From Anaerohalosphaeraceae bacterium (GTDB lineage: Bacteria > Planctomycetota > Phycisphaerae > Sedimentisphaerales > UBA12454), in the NCBI GenBank assembly GCA_021108375.1, contig JAIORA010000040.1:1-43971 (forward strand): a DNA stretch of 43,971 nt, written 5' to 3'. Below, piece by piece: positions 26,107 to 36,100 of the stretch. The first letter of the stretch is position 1; the number at the start of each line of letters is the position of its first letter. The position numbers and the translations under genes are program-made. Below the pieces are notes generated by a model. The model saw only the letters and a program-made list of their open reading frames with translations. It was not told where the DNA came from and searched no databases.

Positions 26107-27431
26107 TCCAAAATAGACGGGACAGACTTATACCACAATAGGTACGGAGCATCTCTGCCTGCTCATCAATAAAAACACCAAATTTTCAAAGAACTCTTAA
26201 GCAGCCCTCCTGTAACTTTTTAACAATCCACCAAGCTGCTTATGGCATATTATTGTACCTTTGCCTTGGGGCAGTGGATCAATCATGTTATTATCCAAAC
26301 CTTGGTGCGGACGATGGTGATGATAGAAATCTATATATTCTGAGACAACATATCTCAAATGCCTCTCACCAAATATGAGCATCTTGTTAAGACACTCATG
26401 TTTAATACTTCTAATAAATCTCTCAACAAAAGGGGATAGGTTCGGAGAAGCTGCTGTAGTTCTCAATGGAATAACCCCCCTGTCTTTCAGCATTTCGCGA
26501 AACGCCGACGTAAATAAGGGATCTCGATCCATGATGAGATATTTTTTGTTCTTTAAAAATCCGTCAAACGGATCTGTAAGATTTCTTACAATTTGCTTCA
26601 TCCATTTTCCATCAGCCTGTGGAATTATGCCTGCTATTTCAACCTTACGAGTTTTATAGTCAATCACTACAAGAACCATATATTTAACAAGCCCACGAAG
26701 AGTAAGAGCCTCGACAGTGAAAAAGTCTATTGCCGCCAACGAATCCCAGTGCGACCTTATAAATTCATTCCAAGTTGTTTTTTCAGAACGATTAGGACAA
26801 GGGTCTATGCCATGTTCTCTTAAGACTCTGCTTATAGTTGCTGGTGAAACTTTTAAACCCAAGTATTTAAGATAACCATGTAGTTTTCGAACACCGAGAT
26901 GTTTATTGTTCTTAGCCATATCAATGATGAGCTGTTTCAGATAATCTGAAATTCGAGGACGACCATCTTTGCCACGGTTTTTGCTTCCATCATATTTGCG
27001 AGCGACAAGTTTTCTGTGCCAGAGAAGTAAAGTATCAGGTGAAAAAGCACAGCAGACATCACCTAAAAGTTTACGCCCAAGTTTTTTACCAAGGATAGCT
27101 AATCTTCGACGCTGGCTATCATTAAGTTGGATACGTTTCTTGCCTGTAGCTTTTAATAACTCTTCCTTGAGTATGCCATTCTCAGCTTTTAGATAATCGA
27201 TGATTTCCTGTTGCTGCCGATTCATCCATCCTGCTATCATTGTTAGAATCATAGTTGTTGGTTTGATTTTCATGAAATATACCTGATAACCTAATAATAT
27301 AGCTCAAAATCACATCAAAGTTGTCAGATTATAGCCCAATCCTCCAAAAAAGTCGACTGAAATCAGTGAATTTTGCTTTCCATAAGTTCCTATTGTGCAA
27401 CAACTTCAAATTCGGCTGACTTTTGGACACC
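26103..27431 (-). mobile_element. Insertion sequence with integrase-core transposase; ends uncertain
   Basis: The element surrounds the transposase at 26197-27273. A possible left end near 26105 reads TCCAAAATAGACGGGACAG. A possible right end near 27430, read inward on the minus strand, is TGTCCAAAAGTCAGCCGAA. The two share TCCAAAA and a loosely similar inner part, so the terminal repeats are only suggestive. A second related sequence, CCAAAAAAGTCGAC, lies at about 27346-27359. No short target duplication was found. Confidence 0.35.
26197..27273 (-). CDS. DDE transposase with integrase catalytic core (IS3/IS481-like)
   Basis: A single-ORF transposase of 358 residues. Residues about 50-160 form a helical DNA-binding part with an HTH-like stretch (SPATISRVLREHGI). 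The integrase core follows, with Asp183 (AAIDFFTVE), Asp249 (IMDRDPLF) and Glu284 (SPFVERFIRS). The last two are separated by 34 residues, as in the DD(35)E arrangement. HHHRPHQGLDNN near 318-329 is also typical of these enzymes. The catalytic residues are intact, so the element may be active. The assignment to a named IS family is uncertain. Confidence 0.88.
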   Translation of the reverse strand: MKIKPTTMILTMIAGWMNRQQQEIIDYLKAENGILKEELLKATGKKRIQLNDSQRRRLAILGKKLGRKLLGDVCCAFSPDTLLLWHRKLVARKYDGSKNRGKDGRPRISDYLKQLIIDMAKNNKHLGVRKLHGYLKYLGLKVSPATISRVLREHGIDPCPNRSEKTTWNEFIRSHWDSLAAIDFFTVEALTLRGLVKYMVLVVIDYKTRKVEIAGIIPQADGKWMKQIVRNLTDPFDGFLKNKKYLIMDRDPLFTSAFREMLKDRGVIPLRTTAASPNLSPFVERFIRSIKHECLNKMLIFGERHLRYVVSEYIDFYHHHRPHQGLDNNMIDPLPQGKGTIICHKQLGGLLKSYRRAA

Positions 27432-27602
27432 TACGGGAAGAACACATCGACCCAGAAGCAAATATGCCAAAGGCATCTGAAAGCAAATCATATCTTTCAT
27501 TATTACTTGTTATCGGGGGCAAGTCATGCCCCATTATCATCGCGGAAACAAAAGCGACCGCCCAGCTGGTTTTCGTATTAATTCCAGCACATTTATATAT
27601 TT
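27412..27602 (-). pseudogene. Open minus-strand fragment with the RHS-like repeat
   Basis: A minus-strand frame without a clear start reads through AVAFVSAMIMGHDLPPITS and then NNERYDLLSDAFG before ending near 27412. The last part is the 42-bp repeat shared with 25556-25597. It is probably the remains of a gene cut by the neighbouring insertion. Confidence 0.4.
27465..27506. repeat. 42-bp direct repeat, right copy
   Basis: Identical to 25556-25597. The two copies lie in the same orientation. Confidence 0.9.
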
Positions 27603-28508
27603 CTAATTCTTAACGAAGTTAATGTTATTTTCATGAATCAGATTGCCATTGGCATCACAAAATACAAGATAACCATTCATTCTACCAGCCAGTTTAATAA
27701 CAGAATCAGGGAACTTTACCACACTAGCTTCTTTTAAGACATCTTTTTCAATATTATCCATATTGTAATTTTCAGACACAATAAGAAATAAATGGTTTTT
27801 TATCATGTCATCTTGGCTTTTTGGTAAGGACTTTATATCTGAATCTAAAACAAATTTTTCCTCTCCATCATTTGTTACATAAATAATTGAGTTTACAATA
27901 TTTTTTTCATCCTTGTATTGGATGGCCAGATAATTAACACACTCTTTGCCCAACGGCCATGAATCACACTGAATCACTCCAAAAGGCCTTTCAGAATGAA
28001 AGACAGAAACATCTATATTATAATGTTTGTACAATAGAGGAGAAAAAGAAATATATATAAATATCACAACGAAAACTAACCCTGTGAGCACAAAAGCCAC
28101 TTTTAGTCTCCTCGTGTTTGGTCTGTATCTCTTATAATTAAACCACCTATACATAAAAAATACTATTAACAATAAAGCAACTAAAACGACAATATATTCC
28201 ATGGTAACTCTTAGTGCTATATTGCCTAACGACACCAAACTAACACATATGAATAGAGATATTGCAATTAATAAGCAATTAAGCGAATCAATCTTTAGGA
28301 TAAAATATATTGCCGACAACATAGTTGCTGATAGTATTGTTGGAAAATATAATCTCACAAATAAACTCAATTCGGCAGAATTTGTCAAATCTCTGATAGT
28401 TTTGCCTATTGAAAAAAACAAAATTCCCAGTAGTGAATCAAGAAGAAACAACAATCCCATAATACTTAAAATTATGACTATTTTTTTTGAGACATCTTTA
28501 ACATTCAT
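27603..28508 (-). CDS. Membrane protein, candidate immunity protein for orphan tip 4
   Basis: No family is recognised. With the start at 28508 it has 301 residues: about five membrane helices in the first ~165 residues, then a soluble ~135-residue domain with no visible motif. The start at 28508 is preferred over 28523 because GGAG (28518-28521) is nine bases upstream of it. It follows the orphan RHS tip ending at 28514 by five bases, the position expected for an immunity gene. It is AT-rich compared with the housekeeping genes. Confidence 0.7.
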   Translation of the reverse strand: MNVKDVSKKIVIILSIMGLLFLLDSLLGILFFSIGKTIRDLTNSAELSLFVRLYFPTILSATMLSAIYFILKIDSLNCLLIAISLFICVSLVSLGNIALRVTMEYIVVLVALLLIVFFMYRWFNYKRYRPNTRRLKVAFVLTGLVFVVIFIYISFSPLLYKHYNIDVSVFHSERPFGVIQCDSWPLGKECVNYLAIQYKDEKNIVNSIIYVTNDGEEKFVLDSDIKSLPKSQDDMIKNHLFLIVSENYNMDNIEKDVLKEASVVKFPDSVIKLAGRMNGYLVFCDANGNLIHENNINFVKN

Positions 28509-28513
28509 CGATT

Positions 28514-29278
28514 TTATCTCCAATAAAGTGGACTCTTATCAGCAGTACATCTAGTATAACAAATTTGTATCTTTGCTTTCTTAGTTAAAAGGTACTTCAA
28601 AAAACTAACTGTTTTTCGATATTCGGTTTCGGCAGCATCACAGCAGTCCATACAATTACAAGAATTAGTTTGTTTTTTTGCATACCAACCAAATAAAAGT
28701 TTCTCATAGAATGGAGGTTTTTTCGATGGAAACCATATGTAATACTCCTTGATACCACCCCAACATTTTAGTCCCCAATCATCTCTGCCATACATTGGGT
28801 TGTGATTTAAGAATAATTTTGTATTTACGCCATCTTTAAGTTGGGTAATTGGAGCATACGAATTGTTCCAATTCCCGTCCGGATTAATACCTCTTGGATC
28901 ATCGGTAACAAATAATCCTTGCAGTGGTGAATAGTAGCGATTACGCAAGTAGTAATTATCAGTTTCATCATCAAAGTAATAACCGTTCCAGAGAATTGAT
29001 AAGCCGTCATGGTTGCCTGTGTATGATGGGGTTCCCCAAGCATCGTAAGAAATTTGTGTTATAGATGTGCCATTCGCAATACCAACAACAGAATTCATAA
29101 AATCGGTAAGCACATATCTGCCATTCGTTTTGAACGCACCAGCAAAATCGTTCATATCAGCAGCAGCCCAGTCGAAAAAGTTAATCTGCTCATCAGAATT
29201 GTAATCCCAGTCTAAATCGTTACTGTCGCAGTTTGGATGACACAGCCACGCATCAATGGGATTAGTCCAATATTGCAT
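28514..29278 (-). CDS. Orphan RHS C-terminal cassette (tip 4)
   Basis: A 254-residue protein equal to the end of an RHS core plus a tip. Residues about 9-170 hold the dockerin-like EF loop (D25-x-N-x-D-x-x-I-N-x-x-D36), the core sequence LSILWNGYYFDDETDNYYL, and the boundary DDWGL ending at residue 170. The last 84 residues are a unique tip with a Cys cluster (CNCMDCCD). It has no signal peptide and none of the long RHS N-terminal shell. The start overlaps the end of the upstream membrane-protein gene by 17 bases, and the nearest Shine-Dalgarno (GGAAG) is poorly spaced. It is likely a silent donor tip, or translated only by coupling. Confidence 0.85.
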   Translation of the reverse strand: MQYWTNPIDAWLCHPNCDSNDLDWDYNSDEQINFFDWAAADMNDFAGAFKTNGRYVLTDFMNSVVGIANGTSITQISYDAWGTPSYTGNHDGLSILWNGYYFDDETDNYYLRNRYYSPLQGLFVTDDPRGINPDGNWNNSYAPITQLKDGVNTKLFLNHNPMYGRDDWGLKCWGGIKEYYIWFPSKKPPFYEKLLFGWYAKKQTNSCNCMDCCDAAETEYRKTVSFLKYLLTKKAKIQICYTRCTADKSPLYWR

Positions 29279-29975
29279 CTTTCGGTACTTCCAGCTTGGG
29301 ATAGATTGCCTTCAATGCGGACAAAAGATTCCTAGGATAATTAATCGTTACATCACTAAAGGAATTGTTTCTGTACAAAAATATAGCTCCTGGAACAGGG
29401 GGTAATGCAGATTTAATTGACCGATTTCCTGAATAAGCCCAGCACTCCCATCGTTCGCCTCCTGTTTCATCAATGACGGTCTGTTTTACATCTTCTCCAT
29501 AGGAGTGGTAAACCCCTTTAGGTTCTTCTCTTTTGGCTAAATTGCATAGCGCTATAACTCCACCATAATTTTTCATTTCCCAATAATTTTCATCTTCCAA
29601 TCCCATACCAGGCTTATAGAGATATTTTGCATGTCCTGCCTTTGAGTCAAAAACCAAAATACCATGTTCTCTATAAGGCTGCTCCTTACTAAGTGTAATA
29701 GTTTTGGAATTGGCATCTATAAATTCAGCAGGTGGCCATTTACACCAATCCTCTTCACTAGCATCTTCCTTGTTTGCAATGTAATTCTTACAATCATAAT
29801 AGTGTTTATCTAAATCTTTAGAATAGTACCAACATGGTGACAATGGTCGATAGACAGTTCCAAAAAAGAAACCATCTCCTTGCATTGCGGTAAAAAGCTC
29901 AATAAGCATTACAGTTGGCACAAGAATAACACACAGCAAAATTACAGAAACAATAATCCTGTTTTTAGTTTTCAT
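29262..29975 (-). CDS. Membrane-anchored protein, candidate immunity protein for orphan tip 3
   Basis: No family is recognised. From the preferred start at 29975 it has 237 residues: one N-terminal membrane anchor (about 5-27), then a ~210-residue soluble domain rich in Trp, Tyr and charged residues. TAGGAG (29981-29986) stands five bases before this ATG; the upstream in-frame ATG at 30014 has no such site. It follows the orphan RHS cassette ending at 30007. Confidence 0.7.
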   Translation of the reverse strand: MKTKNRIIVSVILLCVILVPTVMLIELFTAMQGDGFFFGTVYRPLSPCWYYSKDLDKHYYDCKNYIANKEDASEEDWCKWPPAEFIDANSKTITLSKEQPYREHGILVFDSKAGHAKYLYKPGMGLEDENYWEMKNYGGVIALCNLAKREEPKGVYHSYGEDVKQTVIDETGGERWECWAYSGNRSIKSALPPVPGAIFLYRNNSFSDVTINYPRNLLSALKAIYPKLEVPKDAILD

Positions 29976-30006
29976 TTTTACTCCTAAATTGTCTATTATC
30001 GATATC

Positions 30007-31140
30007 TTAGTCAAAGGGCCAGCCTGATATATCTCTTGGAGTAGGAGATAGCCTTAGATCTCTATCTCTTACTTTGTAGATATTTACAACAGACCAATTT
30101 ATGTCTATAGGAAAATCTTGCATTGATATGCCGAGATGATACCACACATTTAACATTCTATAAATTTGCACAATATAATCTGGCCAATGGGTAGAAATGG
30201 AACCAAAATTCAAATCTCCTTCGTCTACCCAATTATGATTTAATGACACCGTAGCGTCACATTTTCTACCACAGGCTTTAGCAGAATAATTACCAGATAT
30301 TCTATAGTCGTGCGGGCCATTCAATGTCAATTTCATTGGCAAACCAAAACGACCTGTCGAAATACTTACACTTTGATTTATCGTTCCTGAGGCGGTATGG
30401 TTTGTATTAGCGGCAGCGTTTAAACATGCGGTGCGAAGTATTCTTTTGATAGGTACTTGAACATCCCTTATAATTGATTGTTGCTGTCGTATAAAACCCG
30501 CACCTGATGTGAATGGCATACCCATTCCATACCTGAAGTGTAACATAAAATGACTAAAGAAAATTACCCCACTGTCCAATCCCCACTCATCTTTTTCATT
30601 CACCGGGTCGCCGGTTGCGTAAACCATCAATCCCACTCCGTCACCATACTGGACTAAAATATTAAGCGGATTATTCCAATTATTATCAGGGTTTATGCCG
30701 TGTGGGTCTTGTGTTACAAATTTACGTTCCAAAGGTGAATAATATCTATTACGCAAATAATAATTATCAGTTTCGCTGTCATAATAATATCCATTCCAAA
30801 GAATTGAAAGACCGTCAAGGTTTCCGGTGTAACTCGGAGTGCCCCAAGCGTCATAGCTAATCTCAATTGCTACTCCATTAACATCAATTACACTAATAAC
30901 GCTATTCCTGTAATCCGTCAATAAATACTTTTCATTGATTTTAAATGCCAATTCAAAATAGTCAACGAAAGCAGCAAAGTCCACGAAATTGATATTATTA
31001 TTGTCATCGTAATCCCATGCTAAATCGTTCGCATCGCAATAGGGATTGCACAACCATGCATCGCAGAAACTAACGAGATTATCTAACATACTGCTGGTTT
31101 CTGCGGTAAGCGATATTATTTCACCTTCAATGAGATTCAT
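30007..31140 (-). CDS. Orphan RHS C-terminal cassette (tip 3)
   Basis: A 377-residue RHS end fragment. It has a dockerin-like loop (D43-Y-D-D-N-N-N-I-N-F-V-D54) followed by FAAF, then the core LSILWNGYYYDSETDNYYL and the boundary DEWGL ending at residue 188. The tip (189-377) contains a GN...CGRK motif near 283-293, also seen in tip 1. There is no signal peptide and no ribosome binding site. The ATG overlaps the preceding membrane-protein gene by 14 bases. Confidence 0.86.
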   Translation of the reverse strand: MNLIEGEIISLTAETSSMLDNLVSFCDAWLCNPYCDANDLAWDYDDNNNINFVDFAAFVDYFELAFKINEKYLLTDYRNSVISVIDVNGVAIEISYDAWGTPSYTGNLDGLSILWNGYYYDSETDNYYLRNRYYSPLERKFVTQDPHGINPDNNWNNPLNILVQYGDGVGLMVYATGDPVNEKDEWGLDSGVIFFSHFMLHFRYGMGMPFTSGAGFIRQQQSIIRDVQVPIKRILRTACLNAAANTNHTASGTINQSVSISTGRFGLPMKLTLNGPHDYRISGNYSAKACGRKCDATVSLNHNWVDEGDLNFGSISTHWPDYIVQIYRMLNVWYHLGISMQDFPIDINWSVVNIYKVRDRDLRLSPTPRDISGWPFD

Positions 31141-31663
31141 TATTCTTTTTTAACAATTTTTTCCATAAATATGGGAAGAAACCTAAAAATACTGGTAATA
31201 CTATTAGTAAAATAGGAAATGATATATCAACAATCATCTTTTTGATTTTGAAACTATTATAACCAATGGCATAAGGAGTTATATCGTCTAATATTTTAAT
31301 CGAAGAAAATGCTATGGAAACCATTTTTTCTATATCATTTTCAGACAAAGGATAAGAGAGTTTCTTAGTTTCTGTATCGATAGCAAACCAGCCCTTATTG
31401 GTTTTGCCAATTATCCAATGCGATTCCAATGCTAATTTTGTTATTGGATCATTAATTATCCAATTTAATGTATTGTTTTCCTTTGATTTCCAACACATAA
31501 GTTTACCTTCCGGCCAGCCCCATACCTCATAACCATTTCCAATATCATGTCTAATAGGCGGAACCCCTAATGAGAGATGTACAACCATGATAGAAACCAA
31601 CCAAAAGCACAAAGTTAATAATATCCCTATAACCATTCTTAGTACAATATTTCTGATTTTCAT
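31127..31663 (-). CDS. Membrane protein, candidate immunity protein for orphan tip 2
   Basis: No family is recognised. With the start at 31663 it has 178 residues, a membrane helix near each end (about 8-32 and 140-165) and a soluble middle. AAGGAG (31673-31678) overlaps the stop region of the preceding cassette and is well spaced to the ATG at 31663, not to the longer in-frame start at 31720. It sits directly after orphan tip 2. Confidence 0.7.
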   Translation of the reverse strand: MKIRNIVLRMVIGILLTLCFWLVSIMVVHLSLGVPPIRHDIGNGYEVWGWPEGKLMCWKSKENNTLNWIINDPITKLALESHWIIGKTNKGWFAIDTETKKLSYPLSENDIEKMVSIAFSSIKILDDITPYAIGYNSFKIKKMIVDISFPILLIVLPVFLGFFPYLWKKLLKKNNESH

Positions 31664-31676
31664 AAGCTTTAACTCC

Positions 31677-32810
31677 TTAAGGTAATTCAAATTCGAATTC
31701 TTCTTCATACTCTTTATCAAAATGAACTATATGCCAAAAACGAACTCCGGCGGTTCTTGCAATCGGAGGATCGTATTCCGCATCAAACGTATATCTATCA
31801 CGAAGATCGAAACGAACTCTACAAGCCACTCTCCCTTTTTTACAGCCTGTTCGTTGAATACAACATCCGGCACGATACCTCAGAGAACTCCATGCATCAT
31901 TATTTCCGGTATTGATAGTCCAAGCTAAATCCCTAGTGTTGCTGTAATTATATCCTTCCTCGGAAACACCTATAAGTACCTGAGGGCCGCACTTTGATAT
32001 GGGAAGCCTCTTAGCTGCATATTTTGCATCTTCTAAAATCCTCTCCGTCAGTGGTTTCCAAGTCGGGTTTATACCATCATTATTAGCTAATACTCTAGCA
32101 AATTCACTTTCGTGGCTAAACTCAACATCATCTCCGGAACGCCTTAAATAATGAGAAGCAGCCCTTACCCATCCCCAACCACCTGTTCTTCCTTGTGAGG
32201 GCTCTGGGTCGAGGATGCTAGTAGAACAGCCTGGACAACCAAAAGAAGATAGCAATCCCCAAGGGTCTTTATTATTAATTGGGTCATGTTGACAATAAGC
32301 AAGTAAAGAATAACCGTCATCATACTGGCTTTGAACTACGAATGGATTATTCCAGTTTTCATCAGGGACAGTTCCTCTTGGGTCGTCTGTGATAAATCTG
32401 CGTTCCAGAGATGAATAATACCGGTTACGCAGATAATAATTATCCGTCTCGCTATCATAATAATATCCATTCCAGAGGATTGAAAGACCGTTAATATTGC
32501 CCGTATATGATGGTGTCCCCCAAGCATCGTAAGAAATCTCAACAACAGCACCGTTGGCATCTGTTACGCCAATAACACTATTTTTAAAATCTGCAAAGAC
32601 ATACCGGCCGTTGGTTTTAAACGCACCTGTAAAATCATTCATATCAGCAGCAACCCAGTCGAAAAAGTTAATCTGCTCGTCAGAATTGTAGTCCCAATCT
32701 AAATCATCGGTTGTGCAGTATGGATAACACAGCCAAGCGTAAGCAAAACTAACAAGGTCGTCCATTGCATCATTTGCCGCACCAGTTCTTGGTAATTGCA
32801 TATAAATCAA
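31677..32810 (-). CDS. Orphan RHS C-terminal cassette (tip 2)
   Basis: A 377-residue RHS end fragment. Similarity to the full RHS gene begins abruptly at IYMQLP, at the very start of the frame. It has the dockerin-like EF loop, the core LSILWNGYYYDSETDNYYL and the boundary DPWGL ending at residue 186. The tip (187-377) holds a GDDVEFSHESEFA stretch and ends with RFDLRDRYTFD and a basic/acidic tail. The open frame starts with TTG overlapping the previous stop; an ATG follows three codons later. No Shine-Dalgarno is seen, so translation would need coupling. Confidence 0.86.
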   Translation of the reverse strand: MIYMQLPRTGAANDAMDDLVSFAYAWLCYPYCTTDDLDWDYNSDEQINFFDWVAADMNDFTGAFKTNGRYVFADFKNSVIGVTDANGAVVEISYDAWGTPSYTGNINGLSILWNGYYYDSETDNYYLRNRYYSSLERRFITDDPRGTVPDENWNNPFVVQSQYDDGYSLLAYCQHDPINNKDPWGLLSSFGCPGCSTSILDPEPSQGRTGGWGWVRAASHYLRRSGDDVEFSHESEFARVLANNDGINPTWKPLTERILEDAKYAAKRLPISKCGPQVLIGVSEEGYNYSNTRDLAWTINTGNNDAWSSLRYRAGCCIQRTGCKKGRVACRVRFDLRDRYTFDAEYDPPIARTAGVRFWHIVHFDKEYEEEFEFELP

Positions 32811-33088
32811 TTTCTACGAATAACATCGTCCGATGAATATGTGTTTTTCTTAAATATTACGTTTGATAACGATACTGATATCCAAGCAGTTACCACGCCT
32901 AAGATGGGCATTATAATTGCTCCCACACATGCTCCAGGGCCACCTTTTGCAATAATTATTTGGCTCACTATGTTTGTGACAGTCATTGTGATTATGGCCA
33001 TAATAATAGCCCATTTCAAGTTGCGTACAATCGCAGCAAATACGAAAATCAGAATCAGGCCTGAAATCTCAGTAAACAAACTTGCCAT
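32807..33088 (-). CDS. Small membrane protein, candidate immunity protein for RHS tip 1
   Basis: From the preferred start at 33088 it has 93 residues with three predicted membrane helices (about 3-21, 25-46, 53-77) and a short polar C-terminus. GAAAGG just upstream of this internal ATG supports it over the ATG at 33109. It sits between the full RHS gene and the first orphan cassette, as expected for an immunity gene. The family is unknown. Confidence 0.65.
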   Translation of the reverse strand: MASLFTEISGLILIFVFAAIVRNLKWAIIMAIITMTVTNIVSQIIIAKGGPGACVGAIIMPILGVVTAWISVSLSNVIFKKNTYSSDDVIRRN

Positions 33089-33118
33089 AAAAAACCTTTC
33101 ATATTTCAATATATAATT

Positions 33119-36100
33119 TTAATTACATTTTTTTAACATACGTCTGATTAATGAATTATGGCTTCCTGTAACATCATAAGGAGTTCCGATTAAATGAATC
33201 CCCAAAAGCCTGAAGGCAATATTATTATCGCCATCAAAATTAAAATTATCGTATAGTTCAAAATTGAGACTACATCTTGTGACACAGTTACAGCAACATT
33301 CGCCATTTATCAACTGTTTGCGTCCACAGGATACTTCGCAATTACCATTCATTGACACTTGCATTAATGTACCCATCGTGTTATTAAGGACAGGGTCGTA
33401 ATGCCAGTTTAAGTCAGCGGTAGTGACATCATGATATATTTTAGAAATTGGAATATTTGTAATACTATCGCAGACTGCTCCATTAGAGCTTTCATCGCGT
33501 ACATCATTACTCATACCACTGTAAGCATCTGAGCTTTTGAAACGTGCCCAATAATCAGTTCCCAATACCTCACTATCTCCACCACCAAATAAATAGTGCA
33601 ATAGTGCATTCCATGGATTGTTTATTACCAGCCCCCAAGAGTCTAATTTATTGATTGGGTCACCTTGACAGTACACCTGTAATCCGAAACCATCACCATA
33701 TTGAGATTTTATATCAAGCGGATTTCCCCAATTTCCATCAGGATTAACGCCGTGTGGGTCTTGGGTAATAAATTTTCTTTCAAGGGGGCTATAATAGCGA
33801 TTCCTCAAATAATAATTATCTGTTTCATCATCGAAGTAATATCCATTCCAGAGAATGCTTAAACCTTCGATACTGCCAGAATAATTTGGAACACCAAATG
33901 CGGAATAGCTAATTTCAGTGATTGAACCATTGTTAACAATTCCAACCACCGAATTTTTGAAATCAGTCAGAACATATCTACCGTTCTTATCAAACGCACC
34001 AGTAAAATCATTCATATCAGCAGCAACCCAGTCGAAAAAGTTAATCTGCTCATCAGAATTATAATCCCAATCTAAATCATCGGTTGTGCAGTATGGATAA
34101 CATAGCCACGCATAACAGAAACTAACCAGATTATCCAACGCACCATTTGATGCAATGGTTTTCGGCAGCTGCATATAAATCAATTCCCCATTTCCGCCAT
34201 AAACATAATCCTTTCGCCAGATGGTCTCATTGCCATTGGCAACATACTCAGCTATTATATTGCCGAGTTTGTCATAAGCAAAGTAAATTGTTTCACTGCC
34301 AACGGTTTTGGAAATTCGCCTACCTATACGGTCGTAAGAATAGCTTGCAAAGATACCACTGCCATCATTAACATCGGTTACCCTATCTTCGTTATCGAGG
34401 GTATAGATAAGATTATCCTCTGACGCGTTGGTCGGATTGCCGAGTATATCGCAGGTGTAGGAGTTCGCGTCTTCGCTGGTAACTCTGCCGAGGGTATCAT
34501 AGCCATAATCTATTGTGTTTCTGTCGGTAAGGCGATTAGTATGATTTAAATAATCATAATCAAAACTCAGCGAAGTGCCGTTATAAGTTTCTGCCGTTAA
34601 TCTGCCGAGTGAATCGGTATTTGCCGAGTAATCAGTCCCACCTATAGTTTTCTTTATTATCTTATTGCCAAGATAATAGTAGTCTGCGATTTGTTCACCA
34701 TCGTAACTCACCGTTTTAACCCTGCCAAGTGCATCTCTGGTAAGTTCTACATATTTTCCGTTGGGATAGCTGATATAAATCAGCAGGCCACGCTGGTCAT
34801 AGCCATAACCTACCGAGTATCCGAATTGGCTGTAACTTTCGCCGGAAGATGTTAAATTGCCAAAGCCATCATAATTGTAGATGCAAATCTCTAAGTCGTT
34901 ACTGTCGTCGATGTTGGCTGTTATGAATTTATTGCCGGCAGCATCATAGAGAATTTCATCAAACGGCAAGTCGGTATTGGGGTCTGCCCAATTAGGGTCG
35001 TTATCGTATTGCTTGTAGCTGATTCTGCCCATAGCATCACGCTTGTAATTAGTCGTAACGGATTGGCTGTTTTCAGTGATGGTTCTGTGAGTAACATTGC
35101 CTTGTAAGTCGTGCCCGTATTCGATAACTTTGTTATCGGGGTAGGTTATCGAATCAATTTTATTGAAATAGTTATAAGTGTATGTGGTCGAATCTGAGCC
35201 TGCTGTTATCTCTGTCTTTCTGTTATGACGGTCATACTCATAAGATGTGGTTCTTGCCATATTGTTTGCATCTTCGACAGTGGAAGTCAGATTGCCAAAA
35301 CCGTCATAATTATACAGCGTAACCATACCGGCTGAATCGATAGATTTATATTTTCTGCCTAAGGCATCATAAAAATACTCCTGGATTCTGCCCTGAGCAT
35401 TTTCTGTTTTTGTCAGTCTGCCCTGGCTATTGTAAGAATAATAAGTGTTGGTATCTACGGTAGAAGAGTCCCAGGTATTAACATCGGTTATTGTTTGAAC
35501 ATCCTTGTAACCAGCAGAGTTATACTCATAGCTTATATATTTCAAAGGCGTTTTTACCGAATCGAATAGTGAGCCGAAAGCATAAATTTCCTGCAAGTTA
35601 CCCATCAATATCTGACTAACCCTGCCGAGGCTGTCGTAGCTATATTCAGTTAGGCTGTACCAATCGTAGCCGTAAGCATCGATGCCAAGATTTACTCTCT
35701 GATGATACAGTTTGCCGTTAGCATCATAGATGTAATCAGTAATGCTGTCTGTGGCAACATTTACATCGTCAATACTTGTTACAGAATTAGGGTCTCTCAG
35801 GATTGCGGCTCTTTGTCTGTTGCCAATATCGTTATAAGCAGTTAATACTCTTCTGAGTGGGTAAGGCGTAAAATTGGGGTCATAACCATTGCTGTCATTG
35901 ATTCTCAATATGGATTTACCCTGCCAAAGCGTGTTTGATACTTGCAAGTTTCGGCTGTTATACTCGATAGTCGTGTAATTGTCATCTGCATCGAAGGTTT
36001 TTGTTCTGCGTCCAGCCTTGTCATATTCATAGCTTGATATTTCCATAAATACAAGTTCATCAGTATTAGGGTCAAGTTCTGCATAAAGACTCTGGCTTGT

